Translations under genes and position numbers: made by a program
Part shown: positions 20,160-29,666 of the stretch, piece by piece
Numbering within the stretch: position 1 is the first letter of the stretch
Layout: every line of letters starts with the position of its first letter
Notes under the pieces: generated by a model
The model's database searches: none
Told to the model about the DNA's origin: nothing
Seen by the model: the letters and a program-made list of their open reading frames with translations, nothing else
Assembly: GCF_001685025.1 (NCBI RefSeq)
Contig: NZ_MAYU01000001.1
Location: 689,971-753,970 of the forward strand
DNA from: Bacillus sp. FJAT-27225
GTDB taxonomy: Bacteria; Bacillota; Bacilli; Bacillales; Cytobacillaceae
Length of the DNA: 64,000 nt
Direction of reading: 5' to 3'

Positions 20160-20897
20160 TTATGAATTTTTCCTCTCTGTCTGCATGGCAAGCGCTCTCA
20201 TCTGTTTCACTTCATGTGGTGTCAGCTCTCTTGCTTCCCCCGCCTTTAAGCCAGCCAAAGTCAAAAATCCATACCTTTCCCGCTTTAATTTGGTAACCTT
20301 ATGACCGATCGCCTCGAACATTCGTCTTACCTGCCTGTTACGTCCTTCATGAATTGAGAGTTCAAGTATGGATGTATTTTTCTTTTTATCATGCGACAGC
20401 ATTTTCACCCTGGCGGGTGCTGTCATTCCATCCTCCAGCTTAATTCCCTTTTCCAATTTTTTAATCTTTTCTCTAAGAGGAATGCCTTCTATTTTTGCTA
20501 CATACACCTTTTCAATTTCATTGCGCGGATGCATGAGCAGGTTAGCAAAATCCCCATCATTCGTAAGTAAAAGCAGCCCGGATGTATCATAATCCAGCCT
20601 TCCGACTGGATAAATCCTCTCCTCCAAGTCCGGAAAGAAATCAGTTACTGCCTTTCGCCCTTTATCATCCTTTACAGTAGAAATGACCCCGCGCGGCTTA
20701 TAAAAAAGGAAGTAAACCGGCTCCTCTCTTTGTATCTGGATTTCATTTACCTCAACCTTATCCGAAGGGGAGACCTTCACACCAAGCTCTGAAACAACCT
20801 TGCCATTGACTTTGACTTTACCTTCTTTAATTAAATCTTCGGCTTTTCTTCTTGAAGCAACTCCAGCCCTGGCAATTACTTTTTGCAAACGTTCCAT
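20160..20897 (-). CDS. rluB: rRNA pseudouridine synthase RluB
   Basis: Pseudouridine synthase of the RsuA/RluB family acting on 23S rRNA. It has 245 residues, with an N-terminal S4 RNA-binding domain (RLQKVIARAGVASRRKAEDL) and catalytic Asp in GRLDYDTSGLLLLTNDG. Conserved Arg/Gly motif GRNRQVRRMFEAIGH near residue 185. Same position upstream of resA as in B. subtilis. AGAGGTGG precedes the ATG. Confidence 0.92.
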   Translation of the reverse strand: MERLQKVIARAGVASRRKAEDLIKEGKVKVNGKVVSELGVKVSPSDKVEVNEIQIQREEPVYFLFYKPRGVISTVKDDKGRKAVTDFFPDLEERIYPVGRLDYDTSGLLLLTNDGDFANLLMHPRNEIEKVYVAKIEGIPLREKIKKLEKGIKLEDGMTAPARVKMLSHDKKKNTSILELSIHEGRNRQVRRMFEAIGHKVTKLKRERYGFLTLAGLKAGEARELTPHEVKQMRALAMQTERKNS

Positions 20898-21094
20898 CTA
20901 TGCCACCTCTGTTATTTCTAGCATTATTATCGTGCAATTGTATTCTAATGAATTATGACACAATTTTGTACGAATTCAAAGCTTGAAAAACCGCGAATCA
21001 GATTATTGATGCAGAAGAATGGGTATTGTGAAAAATTACTGTATAGATTGAATTTAATATTTTCTCAATAGGTCTGTTGATTTCCGTTCCACAA

Positions 21095-21475
21095 AGTGAA
21101 GCTTCTGAGAATTAACATCGCAGAGACAGGCGCTTTTTGCCTGTCGCGAGGCGCTTCGCGGACCTTAGGGGCGTGCGGTGAGCCTGTCTAGCTGCGGCTC
21201 CTAGCTCCTCGAGGTCGCTTCGGTCCTTCAGCCGAAGTCAATGGACGACTTCTGCTTCAGGCCCTCCAGCGCTTGTCGGAGCTGGGCAGTCGCCTCACTT
21301 TTCTTTCTCCTCGCCGCTCCTGGGCGTCTGTGGGGTCTCACCTGTCACGCTGCTCCCGCAGGACGTTGCATAATCTTCCCAGAAAAAGCACCGCAGGAGA
21401 AAATGCGTTTTTTGCATTTTCGAACGAGCTCGCGCCTTCCTCTACAATCAACAGGACTGCAAAAGAATTTTTTCA
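21095..21475. repeat. Dispersed intergenic repeat, copy 2, with nested insertion
   Basis: Fills most of the 700-bp gap between rluB and spmB. Modules in order: one partial CGCAGAGACA unit; hairpin GACAGGC-GCTTTTT-GCCTGTC; GCGAGGCGCTTCGCGGACC and GCGTGCGGTGAGCCT; a 133-bp insert (21186-21318); GTCTCACCTGTC; CCGCAGGACGTTG; and the end module ACCGCAGGAGAAAATGCG...TTTTCGAACGAGCTCGCG. No coding gene supported. 20898-21094 and 21476-21580 are AT-rich with nothing recognisable. Confidence 0.8.
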
Positions 21476-21580
21476 AGTTCAACAAATATAGTCATAATTA
21501 TTTTCATTTATAGGAAAAGTTTCATGAAAAGGACGTTTCATTATTCATAAAAACGAATACTATTTATAGCAGAAAAATAC

Positions 21581-21614
21581 AAAAAAGCCTGGACAAGCTG
21601 CCCAGGCTAAAAAA
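21581..21614 (-). terminator. Terminator after spmB
   Basis: AGCCTGG and CCAGGCT arms with T-runs on both strands; the hairpin includes the spmB stop codon. Confidence 0.8.
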
Positions 21615-22134
21615 TGAGAATTGCTACTAAAATAGCTGCCGCAATCCCTACAACGTCTGCCAATAAACCAACCTTTAAAGCGTCTCCCATTTTCCTGATT
21701 CCTACCGATCCGAAATATACAGTTAACACATAAAACGTGGTATCCGTGCTTCCTTGTAAAATCGAGGCGAGCCTGCCTGCAAAAGAGTCTGGCCCATACG
21801 TCGCAATCAGGTCGGTCGTCATTCCGAGGGCCGCTGTTCCCGAAATCGGCCGGATTAAGGCTAGCGGTACAATTTCCGGTGGGATGCCAGCCCCATATAG
21901 TAAAGGTCGTACCCATCCTGTTACTACATCCATTGCGCCTGACGCTCTAAAAATCGAAACAGATACAAGCATCCCAACAAGGAACGGAATAATCGATATT
22001 GCTATTTTGATGCCTTCCTTTCCGCCTTCTACAAAGCTTTCATAGGTTGGCACCTTCTTGATTGTTCCTATAACCAAGATAAAAGCAATAATTAATGGAA
22101 TAAACCAGAGAGAAACCGCTGCCAGAGTTTGCAA
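21607..22134 (-). CDS. spmB: Spore maturation protein SpmB
   Basis: Integral membrane protein of 175 residues with Gate-type helices (IAISIIPFLVGMLVSVSIFR; PISGTAALGMTTDLIATYGP). SpmA and SpmB, with DacB, are needed in B. subtilis for proper spore core dehydration and heat resistance. It follows spmA by four bases and is the last gene of dacB-spmA-spmB. Confidence 0.92.
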   Translation of the reverse strand: MQTLAAVSLWFIPLIIAFILVIGTIKKVPTYESFVEGGKEGIKIAISIIPFLVGMLVSVSIFRASGAMDVVTGWVRPLLYGAGIPPEIVPLALIRPISGTAALGMTTDLIATYGPDSFAGRLASILQGSTDTTFYVLTVYFGSVGIRKMGDALKVGLLADVVGIAAAILVAILIF

Positions 22135-22138
22135 GCTA

Positions 22139-22726
22139 TCACCTTCTTCGGCTCCGCCGCCAATAATAATACCTGTCTATCAAAATTGCGCCTAGTGCTG
22201 AAAGGACCGTTGTAATGAGTGTCGGGATGACGATTTCCGCCGGGTTTGCAGAATGATAATTCATTCGAATCGCAATGACTGTCGTAGGTAAAATTGTAAT
22301 GGATGCTGTATTAATTGCCAAAAAAGTAATCATTGAACGGCTTGCATGATCCTTTTGAACGTTCAAATCCTGAAGCTGCTCCATTGCCTTCAGACCAAGA
22401 GGGGTTGCCGCATTCCCAAGCCCAAACATATTCGCAATTATATTGGATAAGATATACCCCATCGCAGGATGGTTTGCCGGCACTTCAGGGAATAAAGGTT
22501 TGACAATCGGTTTAAACAGTTTAGCCATCGCTTTCAGTAAACCCGCTTCCTCGGCGATCCGCATCATCCCCAGCCAAAAAACCAATATGCTGATCAATCC
22601 GATACATAACGTGACCGCATCCTTTGCTCCCTGAAAAACAGCCTGGTTCACTTCCTGAATCGTCCCATTGAAAAGCGCAAAAACAATTCCAACCACAGTT
22701 ATTAAAACCCAAACATAATTAACCAT
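22139..22726 (-). CDS. spmA: Spore maturation protein SpmA
   Basis: Membrane protein of 195 residues with a nucleoside-recognition Gate domain (LVFWLGMMRIAEEAGLLKAM...ANMFGLGNAATPLGLKAME). Partner of SpmB. Its start overlaps the dacB stop by eight bases, so translation is coupled. SigmaE-dependent expression is expected from the promoter before dacB. Confidence 0.93.
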   Translation of the reverse strand: MVNYVWVLITVVGIVFALFNGTIQEVNQAVFQGAKDAVTLCIGLISILVFWLGMMRIAEEAGLLKAMAKLFKPIVKPLFPEVPANHPAMGYILSNIIANMFGLGNAATPLGLKAMEQLQDLNVQKDHASRSMITFLAINTASITILPTTVIAIRMNYHSANPAEIVIPTLITTVLSALGAILIDRYYYWRRSRRR

Positions 22727-23873
22727 TTTTGTCGATCCCTACTGCTAAACTAAAAAACTTCTTGAAACTATCCAAATAACCAGTTTTCCGATCCTTTGAC
22801 TCCTTGAAGTAAACAGGGACGGTTCTTATTAGCGACCCATCTAAATAAACCTCTGCCTTCCCGGCAACAGTTACTTTTCCTCTCTGTGTATCACGAAATT
22901 TCCCTGATTCTGGTTTCAACAGTTTATATTTCACTTCAAACTTGTCCATCTCTTCTTCCGTGACAGGATAAATCACTCTTTTTGCTGTGAAAATATAGCC
23001 GTTTTTGTATGGCTGTTTTTCCAAAGAAATCTTTCCTTTTGGGATAACCTCTGCCAGGTCAAAGCTCTTAAACCCCGATTCAAACAAATTTACGTGGTCA
23101 TCCCAGTCATCCGGTGCATTAAGAGTAACGGCAATCAGTTCCATTTCTCCTTTTTGGGCGGTTGAAACAAGTGTCCGCTTGGCCCGCTTGGTGTAACCAG
23201 TCTTGCCTCCGGTGCTATATTTGTACATTGAAAGAAGCCGATTTTTATTTTTCCATTCCCTGTCCCACCGTTCACCCGGATTTTCCGCCCTATGTACTTT
23301 TGTGCCCGAGATTTTTCTGTACACTTTATTTTTCATGGCATACCTTGTCAATAATGCCATGTCATATGCGGTTGAATAGTGTTTTTCCTTGTTATCGAGT
23401 CCATGGGGATTTGAAAAAAACGTATTTTCCATCCCTATTTCTTCTGCCTTCTGGTTCATAAGGAATGCGAACCCCTCCTCGCTCCCTCCAACGAATTCAG
23501 CAATAGCCGCTGCTGCATCATTACCGGAACGCAGCATTAGCCCATAAACAAGGTCTTCAAGCTTTATTTTTTCACCCGGTTTCAAGTAAATGGAGGAACC
23601 TTCAGTCCTGACAGCCTTTTCGCTTACGGTCGCCAATTGATTCATCTTTCCTGATTCAATCGCAAGTATGGCGGTCATGATTTTCGTAATGCTTGCAATC
23701 CGCATCGGTGTTTGAGCATTTTTTTCAAATAAAATCCGGCCGGTCTCCTGTTCAATCAGGATGGCCGCACTTGCGCTGACAGAAAGAGAGGCAGAGGCTC
23801 CTGAGGGCAAGAGGCCGCCGGTGATCAGCACGGAAATAAGGAGGCATAAAAAGAATTGTTTCACTTTTTTCAT
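22719..23873 (-). CDS. dacB: D-alanyl-D-alanine carboxypeptidase DacB (PBP5*)
   Basis: Sporulation carboxypeptidase that trims peptide cross-links in the spore cortex. It has 384 residues, an N-terminal signal peptide ending near ASA-SLS (about residue 29), Ser61-Ile-Thr-Lys64 active-site box, Ser116-Gly-Asn118, and KTG in STGGKTGYTKR. The C-terminal amphipathic membrane anchor of the family is plausible at the end. Head of the dacB-spmA-spmB operon with a SigmaE promoter upstream. Confidence 0.94.
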   Translation of the reverse strand: MKKVKQFFLCLLISVLITGGLLPSGASASLSVSASAAILIEQETGRILFEKNAQTPMRIASITKIMTAILAIESGKMNQLATVSEKAVRTEGSSIYLKPGEKIKLEDLVYGLMLRSGNDAAAAIAEFVGGSEEGFAFLMNQKAEEIGMENTFFSNPHGLDNKEKHYSTAYDMALLTRYAMKNKVYRKISGTKVHRAENPGERWDREWKNKNRLLSMYKYSTGGKTGYTKRAKRTLVSTAQKGEMELIAVTLNAPDDWDDHVNLFESGFKSFDLAEVIPKGKISLEKQPYKNGYIFTAKRVIYPVTEEEMDKFEVKYKLLKPESGKFRDTQRGKVTVAGKAEVYLDGSLIRTVPVYFKESKDRKTGYLDSFKKFFSLAVGIDKNG

Positions 23874-23948
23874 TACAGACTCCGTTCCCTTCCTGAAAAT
23901 AGGATACAGCGCAACTGTTGATGCACCATGAATTTAAATGTTTGTACA

Positions 23949-23977
23949 AGTGTATGCGGAGTCTTGTCCAATATGAC
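23949..23977 (-). promoter_or_regulatory. SigmaE promoter of dacB operon
   Basis: On the minus strand GTCATATT (23970-23977), 13-bp spacer and CATACACT (23949-23956) match the SigmaE consensus almost perfectly, about 75 bases before the dacB start. Confidence 0.85.
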
Positions 23978-24005
23978 CAAAAACAGAGGACAGGCAGTTA
24001 GACAG

Positions 24006-24034
24006 AAAAAAGCCGCAGGATATCCCGCGGCTTT
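24006..24034 (-). terminator. Terminator after ypuI
   Basis: AAAGCCGC and GCGGCTTT arms extend through GGATATCC; T-run on the minus strand. Confidence 0.8.
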
Positions 24035-24044
24035 GTTTACATTA

Positions 24045-24534
24045 TTATTTTGACTGAATCATTTTTGTACGGTAATCGGTCTCGTAGTATTCCAGATCTT
24101 CGCGAATGCGCTGGAACTCGGACTCAAGTTCCTGGATGAGGTTTTTCACAGAATCAGGCACTGGCTTATGAAAAATAATTGAGTTTCTGCCCGTGTAGGC
24201 ACTGCGGCTATCCTCATACCATGCTCCGTTTTTTCGGGGAAAAGAATTCATCAATGCATTGGTGATAAATTCGGTAAAGCGTCTTTTCCGCAGCCGCTTT
24301 TCGGAAAGGTGAACCCTGGAGGAGGATTGAACAAGTATCCAAGCCTTCTTCACTAAAAACCAACAGTCTTCTCATCTGGGAAAGGATGGTCCTAAAGTAA
24401 TCCAGGTTATCCTCAACGCCCTCTATCAAGCTAGTAAGGCTGGTTTCGTTAAGGAAAGATTCCAGGTGTTTATTTGAATCTTTAAGGAAAGCATGGACTT
24501 CCTTAAGCTGCGATTCAACGGGCGTATTCGCCAT
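24045..24534 (-). pseudogene. ypuI: ypuI (DUF3907), interrupted by a one-base frameshift
   Basis: Two overlapping frames encode the two halves of one YpuI protein. The first half (24534 down to about 24230) ends YRIYHQCIDEFFSPKKRSMV and stop. The second half continues as NGAWYEDSRSAYTGRNSIIF and ends DLEYYETDYRTKMIQSK. The break is at an A6 run on the minus strand (24229-24234); five A would give DEFFSPKNGAWYEDSR and a full protein of 162 residues. Either a real lesion or a sequencing error in a homopolymer. Function of YpuI is not firmly known. Confidence 0.8.
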
Positions 24535-24608
24535 TTTCGTCCCTCCACCGATACAAGTTGATTACCAAAAATCGATTAAGCCCATCCAGTAAGCTTTTTT
24601 AAAAGGGA

Positions 24609-25025
24609 TTAGGAAACATGCACAAATTCTAGAGGCGATTTTATTTCATAACTGCCTTTTGAACCGAGCGAATCAAAAATTTCTGGAAGCTTGTCAAAGT
24701 CAATCCCCGTGAAAAATGCCGAGAATTCTTTTTGAGTGTGAAGATAAAGGCGCTTTCGGTTCCGAAGCCCTGGATTCTTAATCATGCAAACCAGTGCAAC
24801 GATATCCTTGAAATAAATATCCTTCCCTCCTGCAGAAAAAAGAGGATCTTCCTTATACGGTACAAACTCAGTGAAGTTTTCATCAAAATAACGAAGGTAT
24901 AAGACATGTAAAGTCCTCTCCTCGCCACCTTCAACGTAGGTCAGTTGACTGCGGTTAAAAAAGTCTTCCGAGGTATTTGATTTTTCCTTTTCTAATTCAT
25001 ATCCCCTGCTTTGTTTAATCAACAT
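24609..25025 (-). CDS. Hypothetical protein, 138 residues
   Basis: Not recognised. The ATG at 25025 has GAGGAGG eight bases upstream, so translation is well supported. The product is soluble, mixed charge, with no signal peptide or membrane segment; it contains a stretch rich in aromatic residues (LYLRYFDENFTEFVPYKEDP) and LYLHTQKEFSAFFTGIDFDK. It lies between scpB and ypuI, a place where B. subtilis has no gene that I recall, so it may be lineage-specific. Confidence 0.65.
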   Translation of the reverse strand: MLIKQSRGYELEKEKSNTSEDFFNRSQLTYVEGGEERTLHVLYLRYFDENFTEFVPYKEDPLFSAGGKDIYFKDIVALVCMIKNPGLRNRKRLYLHTQKEFSAFFTGIDFDKLPEIFDSLGSKGSYEIKSPLEFVHVS

Positions 25026-25080
25026 CCCGCTTTCCTCCTCATTTGGACATCTTTTCCCCATTGTAACAAAATTGGAATAC

Positions 25081-25659
25081 CTAAAGCTCCTTGAACTTTC
25101 CAAAAAACAAATCCGCTTCCTCTTGAATGAAGTCTTCCTCCCCTTTATCGGGCAACGGAGGAAGTTCCTCAAGGCTCTTCAAGCCAAAATAATCAAGAAA
25201 TTCCTTGGTTGTTCCATAGAGGATTGCCCGGCCCGATCCTTCAGCTCTTCCTACTTCCTTTACTAAGGCCTTTGCCATCAATGTATGCAGAGGGCGTTCT
25301 GTTTTAACACCTCGGATATCTTCAATTTCAGATCGGGTAATCGGTTGTTTGTACGCAATGATCGCAAGTGTTTCTAGCGCCGCCTGTGAAAGTGTGGTTG
25401 TACCAGGTGTTTCCACAAGTTTCTTTAGAAAATCTGCATTTTCCTTTTTTGTACCCAGCTGGACTGTTCCAGCCAATAAAACAATAATTAAGCCACGGTC
25501 CTCGTCTGTTTCCAATTTATGTTTCATCTCATCGACTAGGTCGGCTGCCTGCTGTTCGTCAATCTCCAAGACCGCAGCAATCTGCTTGATAGAAAGCCCT
25601 TCGTCTCCTGCAGCAAACAAAAGGCTTTCCAATATACTTTGATACTTAATTATATCCAA
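25081..25659 (-). CDS. scpB: Segregation and condensation protein ScpB
   Basis: Kleisin-associated subunit of the SMC-ScpAB condensin that compacts and segregates chromosomes. The 192-residue product has two winged-helix domains ([40 protein letters not shown]...[12 protein letters not shown]). A TTG start at 25659 is preferred: it aligns with known ScpB N termini and has GGAG nine bases upstream, and it overlaps the scpA end by 14 bases. Confidence 0.92.
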   Translation of the reverse strand: MDIIKYQSILESLLFAAGDEGLSIKQIAAVLEIDEQQAADLVDEMKHKLETDEDRGLIIVLLAGTVQLGTKKENADFLKKLVETPGTTTLSQAALETLAIIAYKQPITRSEIEDIRGVKTERPLHTLMAKALVKEVGRAEGSGRAILYGTTKEFLDYFGLKSLEELPPLPDKGEEDFIQEEADLFFGKFKEL

Positions 25660-26419
25660 CTGCTGCCGCTCCTTCCCTTGCAGAAATAATTTTGATGTCG
25701 CCAAAATTTTCGGATTGCTCCGCAAAGATTTCGTCCCTTTTCATTAATTCGAGAATGGCAAGGAAGGTAACCACTACATACCCCTTCTCAGGAGAAGGAA
25801 ATAACTCGTAAAAGTCAATTCCCAATGGTTTATCCTTAAGAGTTTCCAAAACCTCATCCATCCGTTTTTCAATGGATATATCCTGTCTTGTAATTTTTGT
25901 AACCACCGGTTTTTGAAGTTTCTTTCGCCGCATTAGCTTTTGGTAGGCGCCAAGCATATCGTAAATCGATACGGAAGGAGTTGGAGCCTTTTGTTGCAAA
26001 GCCTCTCTAGCAAAATCAGTCAAGTCGCTTGGGGCCTTTGTATAAATAAGGCTGCGCTCTTCTTCCAGTTCCTTCAACTCAACGGCAGCTTCCTTATACT
26101 TTCGGTATTCAATCAGCCTCTCGACAAGTTCATTTCTGGGATCTTCCTCACTGAGCGGTTCAAGAGCATCATCGAACAGTTCTTCCTCATGTTTGGGCAG
26201 AAGCATTTTACTCTTGATGGCCAGAAGTGTAGCCGCCATCACCAGGTATTCACTGGCGAGGTCCAGTTTCAATTCTTTCATTGTATGGATATACAAAAGG
26301 TACTGCTCCGTGATTTGCGCGACCGGAATGTCATAAATATCAATTTCAAGGGTATTAATGAGATGGAGCAGCAAATCGAGTGGCCCTTCAAATGAATCAA
26401 TTTTCACATTATACTGCAT
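25646..26419 (-). CDS. scpA: Segregation and condensation protein ScpA
   Basis: Kleisin of the SMC complex, 257 residues, the family length. N-terminal SMC-neck binding helices ([20 protein letters not shown]) and a C-terminal winged helix ([20 protein letters not shown]) are both seen, with a charged middle that binds ScpB. First gene of scpA-scpB, divergent from ypuF as in B. subtilis. Confidence 0.93.
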   Translation of the reverse strand: MQYNVKIDSFEGPLDLLLHLINTLEIDIYDIPVAQITEQYLLYIHTMKELKLDLASEYLVMAATLLAIKSKMLLPKHEEELFDDALEPLSEEDPRNELVERLIEYRKYKEAAVELKELEEERSLIYTKAPSDLTDFAREALQQKAPTPSVSIYDMLGAYQKLMRRKKLQKPVVTKITRQDISIEKRMDEVLETLKDKPLGIDFYELFPSPEKGYVVVTFLAILELMKRDEIFAEQSENFGDIKIISAREGAAAVGYN

Positions 26420-26789
26420 GATTTATTCACCAAATTCTATGTATTTCTATTTCTGGTTAATCTAAAAAGGCTGAGGTTCCAACAGGTGGTTACTTTCATT
26501 TTTAAACTACAGAATTAGGCTGTGAAACCAAATTCCTCCCTGTTAATATATAGCCGGATTCGAAAGCTTTACTTCCTTCCCCTGCAGGCGAATTCCAGGT
26601 GGGTTCTGAGTAAAGTACAAATAAACAAGTAAGATTTAAATCTTTAGTCCATCTTATATAGTATAGAGGATTAAATCGGCTTATCCAACAAAAAATTCTT
26701 CCCAAATCCTTATATAAAGCCATCTTCAACCTCAAAGCTTGCCTTATGCTAAACTGAACATAGAAATGCATTGAAGCGGGGGGAATTGA
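26420..26789. other. Intergenic region scpA-ypuF, no gene seen
   Basis: 370 bases between divergent genes. It is AT-rich and must hold the two promoters, but no clear -35/-10 pair stands out. A minus-strand reading frame at 26502-26858 overlaps ypuF and has no ribosome site, so it is not called. Confidence 0.5.
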
Positions 26790-27327
26790 ATGTATCCAGA
26801 GCCATATATAGAATATCTGGCACATTTTCACGGTGACCATGACTTTTTTGAGTGCCATGAACTATTGGAGGAGTATTGGAAGGAGGTAGACCCAGGCAAT
26901 AAAAAGTCCATTTGGGTTGCTTTTATTCAACTGGCAGTTGGCTGCTACCACTTTCGGAGGAGAAATACACAAGGAGCAGCTAAAAATTTACGAAAATCAT
27001 TATTGCTGTTCAAAACGAACGAAAACCTTATTTCTTCTTTTGGAATTAATCGAGAAGATCTTTTTACTCAGATAGAAGCACTAATTGAAGAAGCCATAAC
27101 CGGAAAAACATACAAAGGTTTTTCCATCCCGATTGAAGATGAGATATTACGAGATTTATGGGTATCAGTGTGCAAAAAGAAAGGGCTTCAAATCCTTGAA
27201 TCGGGGTATATGCCGAATGAGTCAATTATCCATCGGCATAAGACACGTGACCGTACAATAATCATAAATGAAAGGCAACAAGCGTTACTTCGGCGGAATT
27301 TTAAAACTGCAGACAGGGATCAAAAAA

Positions 27328-27338
<11 letters not shown>
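26790..27338 (+). CDS. ypuF: DUF309 protein YpuF
   Basis: Soluble helical protein of 182 residues with the DUF309 signature FFECHELLEEYWKEVDPGNK and QLAVGCYHFRRRNTQGAAKN, which resembles a metal-binding His/Glu site. Biochemical role unknown. GGGGGGAATTGA precedes the ATG. It is next to scpA as in B. subtilis and shares a bidirectional terminator with ribT. Confidence 0.88.
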
Positions 27339-27865
<527 letters not shown>

Positions 27866-27920
27866 CTAAACAATTGCAATTTATCAGCAATAAGCTGATA
27901 GTTGGATTCCCCACCATTAA

Positions 27921-28052
27921 CTACGCAATGAAAAACCAGTATATCAAACCCCAAACAATTGATAAAATGAAAAGAACTGCCAGCAGAACCTTATTCGACT
28001 TTTCCCCCATTACATCCGTGCCCTCCAGCGGTTTGATGCCAATATCAACCAT
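27921..28052 (-). CDS. Small predicted single-pass membrane peptide, 43 residues
   Basis: Reads MVDIGIKPLEGTDVMGEKSN then KVLLAVLFILSIVWGLIYWF FIA. The C-terminal half is one membrane helix rich in Trp and aromatic residues. An alternative ATG at 28010 (29 residues) has GGAGGG 10-11 bases upstream, while the first ATG has a weak site. It lies upstream of ribT, where the rest of the rib operon would be in B. subtilis. Short, so only moderately sure. Confidence 0.45.
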   Translation of the reverse strand: MVDIGIKPLEGTDVMGEKSNKVLLAVLFILSIVWGLIYWFFIA

Positions 28053-28103
28053 TCTACACTATTTCTAATAAATTATCCATAGACCGGCTTTTTGTATGAA
28101 ACA

Positions 28104-28140
28104 AGCCTGGAAGCTGCTACTTGTTGGCAGCTTCCTTGTT
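28104..28140 (-). terminator. Terminator-like hairpin at the lysA 3' end
   Basis: GGAAGCTGC and GCAGCTTCC arms overlap the lysA stop region; the T-run on the minus strand is weak. Confidence 0.55.
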
Positions 28141-29451
28141 GTTGGATTTAGTTAATGGCACATCATGGCTAATCATATCCTCGTATGTTTCCCGTTTTAC
28201 GACTAGGGAAGCCTGTCCATTTTCAGCAAACACAACAGCGGGCCTTGGAATCCGGTTATAGTTATTTGCCATAGAATAACCATAAGCACCTGTACAAAAA
28301 ACAGCAAGAATTTCTTCTTTGCCGGAATCCGGAAGAGGCAGGTCCCAAATGAGCATATCTCCCGATTCGCAGCATTTTCCTGCAATCGAAACGGTTTCCT
28401 TCGGTTCCGCCAGAGGCCTGCCTGCCAGGACTGCTTCATATTTTGCCTGGTAAAGAGCAGGGCGAATATTGTCACTCATTCCGCCGTCTACGGCCAAATA
28501 ATTGCGGACACCCGGAACCTCTTTCCGGGAACCTGTTTTATACAGGGTTATCCCGGCATCGCCGACTAGCGAACGGCCTGGCTCAATCCAAATTTCAGGC
28601 ATTTTCATTTCATGGAGAGCAGCCTGTTCTTTAACCTCAGCAATAATTTCGCGTACATAATGAGAAGGGGCAAGTGGGTTGTCCTCTTTCGTGTATCGGA
28701 TCCCAAATCCTCCTCCAAGGTTTAGAACCTTTGTTTCATATCCAAAGCTTTGATTCCATGCCGCCAATTTTTCAAAGATTTTTTTGGCTGCGAGAAGAAA
28801 CCCTGTAGTCTCAAAAATTTGTGAACCAATGTGGCAATGAATCCCTAGTACATCAAAGTATTTAAATCCGCATGCCTCCAGGAGCGCTTCCTCGGCCTGG
28901 CCATTTTGAAGGTCAAAGCCAAATTTCGAGTCCTCCTGCCCTGTAAGGATGTAGTCATGCGTATGGGCCTCAATTCCCGGAGTCACCCTTAACAAAATGG
29001 AGACTCTTGTATTTTTTTCAATGCAAATGTCCTTAAGTAAGGCAAGCTCATGGAAATTATCTACAACAATGCAGCCAATTCCCATTTCAATTGCCAGCTC
29101 AAGCTCTTCCCGACTCTTGTTATTCCCATGAAAATGGATTTTGCCGACTGGAAAACCTGCCGCCTTTGCCGTAAATAGTTCGCCGCCTGACACAACATCA
29201 AGGGACAAGCCTTCTTCTTCCGCAAGCTGAATCATCGCTATCGTTGAGAATGCTTTGCTGGCATACGCTACTTGAGCCTTGACTCCCTGTGCCTCGAATT
29301 CCTTTTTAAAGCCTCTTGCACGCTCCCTGATTAAAGCAACATCATACACATATAGAGGTGTACCATACGTATTTGCTAGTTCAATGGTATCAACCCCGCC
29401 AATTTCCAGGTTTCCGGCCTGGTTCACTGCTGTTGTTCCATAAAAATGCAT
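28117..29451 (-). CDS. lysA: Diaminopimelate decarboxylase
   Basis: Last step of lysine synthesis, meso-diaminopimelate to L-lysine, PLP-dependent. The 444-residue product has the PLP lysine in AQVAYASKAFSTIAM, the LNLGGGFGIRY glycine loop, IEPGRSLVGDAG and the Cys motif GKCCESGDMLIWD. GGGGAG lies upstream of the ATG. It is next to spoVAF as in B. subtilis, although ppiB and the rib genes that follow there are not found here. Confidence 0.95.
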   Translation of the reverse strand: MHFYGTTAVNQAGNLEIGGVDTIELANTYGTPLYVYDVALIRERARGFKKEFEAQGVKAQVAYASKAFSTIAMIQLAEEEGLSLDVVSGGELFTAKAAGFPVGKIHFHGNNKSREELELAIEMGIGCIVVDNFHELALLKDICIEKNTRVSILLRVTPGIEAHTHDYILTGQEDSKFGFDLQNGQAEEALLEACGFKYFDVLGIHCHIGSQIFETTGFLLAAKKIFEKLAAWNQSFGYETKVLNLGGGFGIRYTKEDNPLAPSHYVREIIAEVKEQAALHEMKMPEIWIEPGRSLVGDAGITLYKTGSRKEVPGVRNYLAVDGGMSDNIRPALYQAKYEAVLAGRPLAEPKETVSIAGKCCESGDMLIWDLPLPDSGKEEILAVFCTGAYGYSMANNYNRIPRPAVVFAENGQASLVVKRETYEDMISHDVPLTKSNNKEAANK

Positions 29452-29666
29452 AAAGTCCCATCTCCCCTGTTAATGGCTTTGCCTTACTAAAGTAAAAATC
29501 TTATCAGTGGGGTTCTTCCTCCCTCACACTCATTGAAAGCTGATCCGATTGTAAAGCGGAATAAAGAAAAAGACAGGCCCGCAACAGGTACTGTCCACTA
29601 CATCATTAGGTTAATTATTGATAGAGTTTACTTTAGCACATCAAAGTGCTTTCTGCAATGCCCGCT

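Noticed and set aside
21241-21513. Plus-strand frames within the rluB-spmB gap
   Set aside because: They lie inside the repeat block that recurs elsewhere with frame-breaking differences.
24214-24353. Programmed minus-one frameshift in ypuI
   Set aside because: The A6C heptamer is in the wrong phase for minus-one slippage from the first frame; the shift needed is plus one, so an indel is more likely.
26502-26858. Minus-strand frame in the scpA-ypuF gap
   Set aside because: It overlaps the ypuF start, has no ribosome site and an unlikely composition.
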